Shown here one piece after another: positions 50,131-61,009 of a DNA stretch of 64,000 nt. The translations under genes and the position numbers were made by a program. Source of the DNA: Caenorhabditis elegans (taxonomy: Eukaryota > Nematoda > Chromadorea > Rhabditida > Rhabditidae); contig NC_003284.9 in assembly GCF_000002985.6 (NCBI RefSeq), positions 5,146,001-5,210,000 on the forward strand, given 5' to 3'. The notes under the pieces are model-generated. The model was not told the DNA's origin and did not search any database. It worked only from the letters and a program-made list of their open reading frames with translations. The number at the start of each line of letters is the position of its first letter. Position 1 is the stretch's first letter.

Positions 50131-53100
50131 ATGGAGCTTTTAAACCAACCTACATCAACACCTAATCAACATCCGCATCACTCCTCCAATGGTGCAGATA
50201 TGAACTCCATCGGCAGCTACATGAATGTTAGTTTGAAAAAGCCCGTTCACAAAGAAATGTGAACGTCCATATGGCCACTGAACCAATTAAATAGAGGCCC
50301 GCGAGAAAGTGCAAAAATTATTTTTCTCGTAAAACTAAAAACCACCAGCGAAGAATTAGCTGGGTGGGTCGATTTCTTTGTGAACTTGTGAACAACTAAA
50401 AGTTCACGCTTTAAGTGACAGCTTTGAACTTAACATTTTTAGTTTTGTTACTGATACGTTACAGTTACGTTATAGTTAGACTAGAAATTTTGTGATATCA
50501 GTTGCTATAAAAACTTTTTAAAAATTTTTTCAAACCATAAACTTTCTGTAATTTGATAGTTGTGTATTGGATCTCGCTATGTCTATCACTATCACATCTG
50601 TGGCATTCATATCCAATATACAAAAAAGAAAAACAAACTGAAAAAAGATCAATCTTAAGAAAGTTCAGTGCAAAAACTCAAAAAACAGAAAAGAAGTTTA
50701 TAGAGATTTTCTTTTTGCAACAAGTTATTTTTCTGAACATGAGAATTATTTGCGTTTAATTGAATTTGTTTTTGTAGTTTTTCTTTATGTGAAATATTGA
50801 AAAAAAATGCTGAGAGTTGAAAATTCGTTCAGCGATTTTGTTTCTGTGGTGTTTAGTGATTGTACTGAAACCTCTTACCAATATTTTTGTTTGTTTTTTT
50901 GTATACTGCTATCACCATTTGAAATAATTATCCAACGCGATGTGCTTGAAACGAAATTTTTAATGAAACATCTAAATGTTTTTACTAAATGTTATTTTGG
51001 TTCAAAATTTGAACAAAAGGTCTTATTCTAATTTCAGTTTAAATTTTCAACCACTTTTCCGTGACACAGTAGTCGGATGTTAGCTTTTCTTGAGTTATCC
51101 TTTTTTATTGCAAATTTTGGATTATCTATGTATAGACATGGTTATCTATGTATATACTTTAAATTTACCCTCATAAACGAAATACGTAAGATTCACGTGA
51201 GATAAACTACCAATATACGCAATGAAGGATGATACTATTTGAGAGGTAAATTTCATTTTGCTGCGACAAGGAAAAGTTACTAAAATGTGAAATTTTAGCT
51301 ATAAATATGCCGTTTTTTTTTTGAAATTTTGATCTGCCATAAAAAATTTGAAAACTTTTTGAAGTTTCATTACGAGTTTCGTTCATTTGAGCACATTTGT
51401 GGTTTGTACGTTTTAAATACCCATAACCGTTACTCCATTGTAAAGTAACTTCCACGCCTCAAATTTAAAAATATCACATATCAAACATGAAAACATGTAC
51501 CGAATATTTTTGATATATACACATTGTTTGTGCCAACTGGCAAAAGATGCTGTTAGGTGCAGGTTCTTCCTGGAAGAATCTTAGACAGATGGTAAACACG
51601 AAGGAAAACAAAAATTGATACTTGGTCTAATCGTGATAATTCGGCAATTGTCTCGCCACCACTTTTTTTTGCCCCGCTTCTATCCTTCGGTAGTTGTTTG
51701 TTCCAGCATCTACAACAGCCGTCTCAAATGAGTGGTCCCCATCAACGGCCATCAAATGGAAGCAACAATCTTGAGCAACATGCGATGAGGCCGGCAACAA
51801 CAGGAGGCGACCCATCTAATCGTGTTTTCAACGATCAGGTAACCCGACTCGAGGGAGATAGGGAAAACTAAAGGAAACGCCTTGAATGTTTTGAACTATT
51901 GTCTTTTGTTCACCCACTCACTTTTTACTTTTTACTCTTACTTACCAACATGTGATATTTCAGAAATCCTCGATTGATGGCAGTTTGCACCAAGGCAGTA
52001 ATAGTAATCAAATGACACAAGAAAGTATGATGAGCCTTCAGCAAAATCCCATGCAACAACATCACCACCAAAGCAATCAGATGGTTTCCTATAACTTGGT
52101 TTCAGAGGATTCATCAGTTCGACTTCCTCCGTTGACGTTAAATGACAGAAGTTACTCAATATCATCAACTGTTCATTTATCTAACGGGCTCCAATGTCAG
52201 TTGCAACAAAATGAACTGACCGACAATACACATCAATCGTCACAAGTCAACCAGTGCGATTATAATCAGAATATGAGTGAACAGTCTGAGCAACCGATCT
52301 TGCGTCCAAGCAGAATGGAGTCTACAAATCAATCACACCAGAATATAGATTCCATGTACCATATTGACCAACCTCAGCAGGTAGTATTCCAAGCAAATCT
52401 ACAAAATCGATCAAATAGAGTTATGCAACAAACTCCCAACAACTCATCTAATCACCAAAATCACTTATCCTTGAAACAACCTCATCTATCAATGAACTCA
52501 ACTCAACTGCAGTCTGGATTCCAAACTGGAAACCGAATGATGCCCTCATTCCAAGTAAATCCTACTACTCAGGATCAAGTACCTCATCTGAGCCATATGG
52601 ACCAGCCGCCACCCACTCAACATTCCATGAACTCGGTAGGCGTTTCGTTGTTTTTTTTTAGTTCCGTCTGTGAAGGTCAAGAGTATTTCATAAGTTATTT
52701 TTCCAGATTTCCCAATCACAACAACATCCAAGTCAATTGAGCCAATTGAGCTGTAACTCGAATCAAATGAGCGTTCAGAACCATGTTCTGTCGCCTTCAA
52801 GCACTAATTCTAACATGTCTTTGAACATGAGATCAAATTCGATTTCATCTTCCAGTAGCTCCCCAATCAAAAATTCAATTTTACCTTCAACAAGCCCATG
52901 TACCATCCCAATGAACGCCAATTCTACAACTCAACTGTTGATGGCTCTGAACAATAATTCTCCAATCACATCTGAACAACTGCAAGAGATTCAGAACATG
53001 ACTACTATTTCAGCCGATGGCACAGAGGTAAACATTTAATTATTTTTAGATTTTATTACAACCCTTTTCAGATTCTTCTTATGCAAGAGCCTCGACTAAA

Positions 53101-56100
53101 GCAATATCCCAGTATTGCTGAAATGTGCACCACTGACCTCCGCAGTGCGTGCAAGAAAAGATCATTGCCGCACACAGGTTTTGATTATCAATTCTAAATT
53201 CATTTTATTCGAGAATTTTTAGGTCCAAAGCCTCGTCTTTGTGAACGACTCAGAGGTCATGAAAATGAAGTGCTGGAAGAAAGGAACCGTCAAAATATGA
53301 AAGAGTACACCGATAGACATCAAATGTACGAGGCTCAGGCGGCCACCCTGAAAGCGTATCAAGCAAAGAAAGCACTTCTGCAGGTTCAAAGGTACGTCAC
53401 ACACATTTTTGACTCGAAGACAACTGTCATTTGTTTCTGATCATCGGGCGAAGTGATCACAAAATGAAGGTGGCCATTTGACGTCACGCATAGTTGTGAT
53501 CCTCCTCCACCTTCGCAAACAATAAACGAGTATAGAAATAGAGATCGAAAATCGAGTGTTTTTTCCAGCAGTCCTGATATGGGAACTTCAAACGTGTATG
53601 GTGCGCGTTCAAATTCCTCGCAATGTATTTCTTCGAATGAAAATTCCATGTCATCAACTTCAGTGGAGGGCCCACCTGCCAAGAAAAAGAGGATATCCAA
53701 GCCAAAGAAAGCACTACAGTCCAGATTGGAAAAACAGACTACTGTAAGTTATTTCGAAAACCCCCGAATCTCATTAATTTTTAAAGTGTGTAGTTTGTTA
53801 CTCTGTGTTATCACCTCATCTCAATTTCTCAATTGCATCAAAATATATATCCCACAAATTCTTTGGCTTTTGTGTAATTGAGCCGGAATGTTGTCAACAC
53901 TTCCGCCAACGGAGCTGAACCCCATAAATCAAGAGTGGCCTTTGGCCATTGCTGCCGTTTTTTGATCCACCTATCCGTTTCTCAAGAGAATTTTCCATCC
54001 TTCACTTCCTTTTCGAAACAGTTGACTTGTTGTCATTTCATCAATCAACAATGTGTTCTGTAACTATGAGAAGTGGGAGGGAAACGGAACATTTCTGCGC
54101 TTTCTCCGCTTCAACAAAAATTTTCCGGAAAATAACAAGCTCTTGAAAAGCATTGTCGTAGCGTGTCATCTCTCAAATAAAACGCCAGCCGACAGTTGTT
54201 GCTTTAAAACCGTGAACGGGATATGTGTGCAACTATTATCCGTTTTTCGAGTTATAACTTCTACGAGCTGTCAAAATACGTATACGACACAGAAAAAAAA
54301 CATCTGTCGAGTGAAGAAGAGAAGGTGAAAAGTGAAAAACACAGACATGTGTGGGAAAACAGATATAAAAGTAATAGCTGTTTGGCTTTTTTTCCAAATA
54401 GAGTATTACAGATCACAGTTGCACCTCAAAACAGTTTAACCATTCCTGCGGACAGCTGTAACCAAGGTTCGACCACCACCAATGCAATCAGAACCCTCGT
54501 CAATAATACCAATCTTATGGGAGGAAGCAACACGTAATATAATGCACTCAAAACTTCTTTACCATTAGTTTTCAGTCAAAATGGCAATACTATGGTCAAC
54601 GGCCAATCCAGCCAGAACTCTTCTTCGAATTTTTTTGGAGACATGAATCAGACTGGAACTGGATTCTTTATGAAGGATAATAGTTGCTTTTCTCATCTTG
54701 GATCCGGATGCAGGGTTAGAGAAATATTTTTGAATTCAATAAGTTTCAAATTTCAGTTGATTTCCGCCAGCTCCAATGATGACAGTCAAAACACATTTGG
54801 TGGTACCGGCAGAGCATTCCAAGCAGCAGTGCCACCACCACCAGAAAACTCTCAGCTCCAATTTCAAAACTTTGGGATGACTGAGACTATTCCACAACAA
54901 TCAAATGAACATGTATCTCAACAGCAACAGCAAATAGCTCAATCTCGCCCGATGAATTTGAACCAACGTAAGAATGCTATTTCATTGTTAGGTTCTTACT
55001 TTCATTTTCAGAGCAAGTAATTGAAACTCCAGTGAACCAAAGCATCTCAAACATATTTAATATCTCTACGGCAAACACAATGCAGCAGCAACAACAACAG
55101 AATGTTCAACAACAGCCTCAGCAGCAACCGAACTTCATTAACTCATCGATGGCACAGAATGGGTATGCGGGAATGTATCCGTATCCAGGCCCTAACGATT
55201 GTTCTAACTTTTCTTATGGTTTTAATCGCTTTTACCCGTATAACAATGGATGCTAGCCTGAAGTGTTTTAATTATTTTTTGTTTGTTTTAATAATGGTTT
55301 TAACTTGTGTGTAGTGCAATATTAATTTAAATATGGAGTACCGAAATCTGAGACATCGTTTTTTTAGGACCAAAATGACCCATAACTACCAAACTTCGTA
55401 TCAAAAAGTTTTGAACATTCTTCAAATATGTAAACTGTTTAAAATTTTGGAAAAAAATACGTACCTATATGTAATTGAAAATCTTAAATTTTGAGACATT
55501 AGCTGAAAATAAGCCTTTTTCCTAAAACTTTGAACCATTATTACTTTTTTTAGAAATGTTTAAAACGTTACGTTACGGAATTCGGAAGTCTTGGGGCATT
55601 TTGCGTCTGACAAAACAAGGACTCAAAATCCGGTACTCGACCTTTAAGATGGTTTTCGAGTTGTTTTGTTGTCAATTTATAAAGTCTCATTTTTTTTATC
55701 AAGTGTGTGTTTTGCTGTGCGAATTCCATTTTTCACGCCACAGTATTTCATGTTCTACGGTATTCCAGATTGCAAGCAAGTCCATGTGTTGCTGACCAGG
55801 CTGGACCATCCCCAAGTATGCCTGTCAGCGATCCTATTGCAACCACTTCCGGTAGCCCTGTTGTTGTTAGCGCTGTAGCGGAAAGCACAAGCGAGTCTGC
55901 AGAATTGATGGATCTCGAAACAATGCAAAATTTGTGAGTATTGCTCGAACGCCCACCGAACAGTTGTTCAAGTTATTTTTGATCCCTCTTGACATTCCTC
56001 ACTCATTTCCCCAGACACAATTGTTTATCGTCAGTCTGGAATTGCAGGTTGTCACCTGCGACATTACGTGCTCGAGAAGATCTTCTTACTCAACAACAAG

Positions 56101-57792
56101 CCAAGATTAATGAGCTGGTCAAATTGATTCAGAAAAACCATGACACATTGCGTGAACAGCAACAGCAAATTAATTTGGCTAAAAAACAACAGAAACAGAG
56201 ACAGCGACAAAATGTTCCTTCAGCACCGTTGGATAAGCACGTGAATAGTAGATGTATTCAACATGCTATAAAAAGCCGCCAAAACTTTCAGATGATTAAT
56301 GTGAGTGGCCACTAACATCTCATATTTGTGCTCAATATTAAACAAGTTATATTTTACAGGAGCTCACTACTCAACAAGATAGTATTCGTACTGCTGAAAC
56401 ACGTCTCATTGAGCAGTTACACATCAACACCGCTACAGATGATATTGCTCGTTTGATCAAACAGGTTTGCATAGTTTAAGTTTTCCCGAGTTATCTTATC
56501 AATTTCAATTGCAGGATGGCAGAACAGCTCTCGTTATTGTTTCTTTGCTACATGACTATCGTACGACTCGAGAGCAGAACAACCGTGCCAAATCAACGAC
56601 TGGCGAGCAGCCTGTTGTAGCTGATAGCACAGCAGTGGAGGTTACAAAAAAGGTAATATAACGTGACTATCTTTGCTTTTTTTTTAAACTCTGTGCATTT
56701 TTTCAGAAAGCTCCAGCCAGAAAAAGGAATGCCAATGGAACAACAAAAACAGCACCGAGCAAAAAGACTGCGCAGCAGAAACAGGCTGTTGATAACGATG
56801 TGATTCAGATTATCTCTTCAACGAATGAACAAAAAATCCCAGTTGAACAATCTCAGCAACAAAATCAACAGCAAAATTCGCAAAAACAATTCCTCGAGTT
56901 CCACCATCCTCACGTGCCACAAAGAGTTAGCTCGCAATCTGATGTCGACATGGAAGCAATCTTCAAAACTGTCATTGATGCTTCACGCAGTCAACAAAAA
57001 GAAAGTCAGACTAAACAGCAACAGCAGCCTCAACAACAGCAATATGATAATGAAGTGATCTCGCTTCCATCTGAAGTATCTTCTCCAATGCGCACACAAA
57101 GCCAAAACAGCGTACAATCAGTGTTTTCTGATGGCTCTTACAGCAGAAATATGGCATTCCAACAGGAAAACTCGCCACAGGAAATAACATATTCTATGAG
57201 CAATGGTGCTGAATCTAATACTTCTCAGCAAAATGAGTCACCTCTTCAAAACTCCCAACATTCAGAGGTTGTAAGCAAACAGTCCGATATTGTGGAAATT
57301 CTACCACAGTTTGATCAAAATGTGATGAACCATGACGTGAATCAATTCCATAGCAACATGATTTATAATGAAGATTCGAATCAAGAATTTATTGCTCAAA
57401 ACAGTCAAACGCATGATCTTGATTTCGACTTCCCAGACATTGATCAAATGGTCGCTAATATTCGAGATTGTAAGTTACTCCAAAAATGTTTCAGCCTCTC
57501 AACAGTGTATACTTTTTAGCCGATCCTCTGAGCTGCCCACTAGACGATATTGATTTGACTGCAATTTTGAATAGCTGGACCGAGACTTCCGATCCAAAAC
57601 AGCAGCATACATCTGCTGATGTAAGTCATTATTTCAAAAAGGCAACATTAAATATGTATAATTTAGATGAACATGTGTGATGACTTGGTGTATGATGGAT
57701 CACAAATGATCAATCAGGATATGAACTGGAATGACTATGACCCTCAATCAAACATTATTAATCAAGCATTTGAGCAATCCCAAATCAATTGA
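50131..57792 (+). CDS. pqn-68: Q/N-rich SAP-domain protein, myocardin/MRTF-like layout
   Basis: Shared exons: 50131-50226, 51707-51838, 51964-52635, 52707-53027, 53072-53177, 53223-53391, 53569-53743, 54412-54533. Short form: then 54576-54714, 54757-54967, 55012-55256 (795 residues). Long form: from 54533 (or 53391, same phase) to 55769-55933, 56048-56300, 56360-56464, 56515-56652, 56707-57469, 57520-57620, 57667-57792 (about 1147 residues). Order: a Q/N/S-rich N-terminus; a SAP domain at about 420-455 (IAEMCTTDLRSACKKR, LPHTGPKPRLCERLRG); a basic patch (KKKRISKPKK); more Q-rich sequence; in the long form, a Q-rich coiled coil (LTQQQAKINELVKLIQKN) and an acidic tail (DLDFDFPDIDQM, LDDIDLTAILNSW) like a transcription activation domain. 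This order matches myocardin-related co-activators, but no RPEL motif was found. It is probably a nuclear transcription regulator. The pqn-68 name is recalled, not verified. Confidence 0.72.
55337..55600 (+). repeat. dispersed repeat, copy 2
   Basis: Begins GTACCGAAATCTGAGAC, the same lead as the element at about 6475, with similar T-rich sequence after it. It lies between the short-form stop codon (55256) and the first long-form-only exon (55769). Ends approximate. Confidence 0.45.
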
Positions 57793-59823
57793 TTTTCTAA
57801 CCAATTAATTCTTTGTTAATTATTACCTTATTTAAATATTCCAAAGCCAATCATTTTTAATTTTTTTACATTTTAATCCTTGCGTTAGAATTTGATAGCT
57901 CTTTAACTAGTTTTAATAATAATTCCTCCTTGCATTTCCAAACCTGTAAAAACTTTCCAAAAAAGAAAACTTTCCCAAAAAATTTGTTCCAGTCTATAAA
58001 AATATTCCTTCTTCCACGATTCCCAAATTTATTCCGGTTTTTCTTATGTTCCATAGCTCAATAGTGTTCATGCTCTTCTTGCAACTAGATTACTTTCTAC
58101 CGTGCAAAATAGTTTTGTTCAGTATATTCCACATTCCTATCAATTCCATCCCAAAACATTCAATATCTACTACTATTTCTTTCCATTAACTTGAAACCAT
58201 TTTGTCCATCTGGTCGTGAAAAACAAAAATAAACACCTGTCATTTGCATATGAAGTTTTGTGAAGCGGAAATCCATCAAGTGTCGGCGAGAAGTCGAGAT
58301 AATTGAGAGTAAGGGGAAAATGGATGTAAGAGCACGGACGATTAGAAGCGAGTTTATGCTTTTCCTGCACACATTTACTAACATCATTTGGCAGGATGTG
58401 AAGATGTGGTAGTTCAACGCTATAAACAGATAAAAGGTGTAGAGAAAATTTGGATTGTCTTCAGCTTTTCAGAAGTACGCTATAAAAAATGTCCTCAATA
58501 ATTGGTTGGAAACATGGAAAATTGAAAAACGTTTAAAAACAAAATTAAAATAGCGTAAATACCGTCCAAAACGGTCCCAAAATTGAAACTTCATGAAATT
58601 CAGGTATATATTGTGTTCACAAAGTTATGCTTCAACGGCATTATAGGAACCAAATAAGAACAATTGAGCAATCAAATTACAAAATAAAAATTGTTGAATT
58701 TGAACAGGTTTTTCTTAATCCCGGCAATCAGTGAATGAAATTTGTTAGTATTTCTACTTTGATTTCGTTTTTTAAGCTTTTTTGACTATCTTGTTGCACA
58801 ATAACTACACAAAAAATAGGTTCGGGATTTAAAAAATGTTTTCTAAGAGTTGAAATAAAACTGAATCAAGAATGAATCTGCACGTTCTGAATCAAATTTC
58901 GCTTCCAGAGAAAATAAATAAAACAACTTTTCGAAGCGTGTGAAAATTTTTAATCATGATTTAGAACATTTGAAAATTATTTAAACATGTATAATTGCTT
59001 TTTAACATTTTAGAAAAATGAATTTAATTATCATTATAATTTTTTCAAAGAGAAGTCACTCATAATTTATATTTTTCTCGGGGTGGTACACGGACCAATA
59101 TATTTTTGATTTTTTTTACCGACCGAACTGTATACAATATTTAATACGTAAGTTAAAAAACTGGCAATATTTGCAATACTTTTTCAGTTAAAATGCGAAA
59201 AACGTTTAAAAATGGATCCCCCTATCACCTAAAAATATGTTTTTTAAGTTAATTTATGGGACTGAGGTGTATGTCCCGGATAGTAACGATTTGCTCATCA
59301 TTAATTCATGTTTTTTTTTGAATTTATAATGTTTTAGTGCCATTTGTGGAAAAAAATCCTTTTTGAATAGCATACAACAATACTTGCTTTAAAAACTAAT
59401 CGACAAAAAAATAGATTTGCGTTTCAGCGATTTAGTTATTTGATCAAAAAACAAAAAGAAACATCAAAAACTATGAATTATAAATTTCCTTGAAAACAAA
59501 ATTAACAGTGTAAAGATAACTAAACGGAAATTTATTTGCTTTTTAACGATAATGAAAACAAAGTAAAACTTTTCATTCCCTTCTTCTATATTTTTCATTA
59601 ATTTGGTGCATCTCCATCTGCATCTCTATAAAAACACGTAGCCACCAATATTCTGCAAAAGAGTGACGACATATCGCCTCCCCAATCTACAGGCACAGCA
59701 ACATAGCGTGTGTCTGTAAGAGACGGCGAGAGAGCGAGCGGCCGTGGCCTAGCGTTTGCACTCAATTCCGCGGAGTCCGCGAGAGCGCTCATTTCTTATA
59801 CAGTCCTCATTCTGTGTGCAACA
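57793..59823. other. intergenic, including the Q/N-gene 3' region and next promoter
   Basis: About 2 kb of A+T-rich DNA after the stop codon. No further gene is supported. Bases 59690-59823 are G+C-richer and lead into the next start codon. Confidence 0.45.
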
Positions 59824-60725
59824 ATGCAACGTGACAACGTCATCGACTCTGCCGGCAACCCTCCTGTTGAAAACCCGGATATCGATTTGCAAGACGGCGA
59901 AATTGGAGAAGAGAGTTTCGAGGCAACGCAAGCATATTTGCAAGATATGGAAAATTCCGCTGAAGCGATTGCTCTGGAACGTCAGAGAGCTGAAGAAGCA
60001 GTTATGGCAACAATGGATGAGGATGACGATGGGCTCAATGAGTTTGGACGGCCAAGAAATCCGCCAAGAACACCACCAGAGCCAGCTCCAGAAGGCCAAC
60101 CAACTTGTGAGTCTATTGGTTTTGTTAATGAAGAGTTCGACGATGTCTCGGATGATGGCGAGATTCCTGGAAGAAAACGAGTAAGTTATCATGCTTTTAA
60201 AATTTTTTCTTGCAAAAAATTCGTCGGTTTTCCTGCGAATAATATAATTACAAATTAATAAATTTAGTAAATTTTAAAATATTAAAAAAAAATGTCTTCG
60301 CAGATGGGCAAATAGCATTTGCCCAGTGAAAAAAAAATCGATAATTCGGCAATGTGTTGCCGTAGAAATATGGGTTTATACGAATGAAAATGTGCATCCA
60401 ATTCTACTTCGCTTTTGCAAAAAAAGGAAAGCAAAATTATCATTTTCGAAATGGCAAAATTATTAAAAACACATGCCCAAATCATATTTTCCGCACAAAA
60501 TAAGAAAATTGTTTTCCAGATTGGACCAAAAACCCCACCAGAAGAGCCGGAATCTCCAAAACAAATCGAGCAAACTCGCGAGCAAGGAAGCGATGGAGAA
60601 TTGACTGGAGACGATATGGTATGGAATTTATTGTTAAAAATTTTTAACAAGTATCACTCAAATTTACAGGAGCCGATTCCAATTATCGAACCAAAACTGA
60701 ACAAGGAAAGCAAACGTGAAAAACG
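59824..60725 (+). CDS. acidic protein, N-terminal exons, product unknown (partial)
   Basis: Exons 59824-60180, 60520-60618 and 60670-60725 join in phase; the last ends with two bases of an unfinished codon at a GTGAGT donor, so the gene continues past 60725. The visible 170 residues start MQRDNVIDSAGNPPVENPD and are strongly acidic (MDEDDDGLNEFGRP, DDVSDDGEIPG), with a Gln/Glu/Ala-rich stretch that may be helical, Pro-rich segments (PPRTPPEPAP, GPKTPPEEPESP) and a basic end (NKESKREKR). The frame is open upstream of the ATG for at least 38 codons, but a GTG is the earliest start codon there. The acidic/proline mix suggests a nuclear protein. I do not recognise the family. Confidence 0.7.
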
Positions 60726-60788
60726 GTGAGTACTAAGTCCTGTGATACAACTCTGTTCATGAGTCTGGAATTCTGAATGTTCTGTAAT

Positions 60789-61009
60789 ACCGTATGTCCT
60801 CTATTGGTTTTGCACCCCTTCGCTCAACTTTGACAGCTCATATCTCATTTTGTTATGAACATATAAATAATTAACAAACAACATACTATAGAAAAACATC
60901 TAACAAATATTTTATCAGTTGACAACTTTTCTATAAAACAAACGACTACTGAGATATGAGCTGCCAAAGTTGAGCAAAGGGGTGCAAAACTAATAGAGGA
61001 TATACGGCA
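60789..61009. repeat. inverted-repeat element (MITE-like), about 60-base arms
   Basis: The left arm (about 60789-60847) and right arm (about 60950-61009) are near-perfect reverse complements, sharing blocks such as TTTTGCACCCCTT and AGCTCATATCTC. The spacer of about 100 bases is A+T-rich. It is intronic in the acidic-protein gene. This is the form of a small non-autonomous inverted-repeat element; no target-site duplication was checked. Confidence 0.75.
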
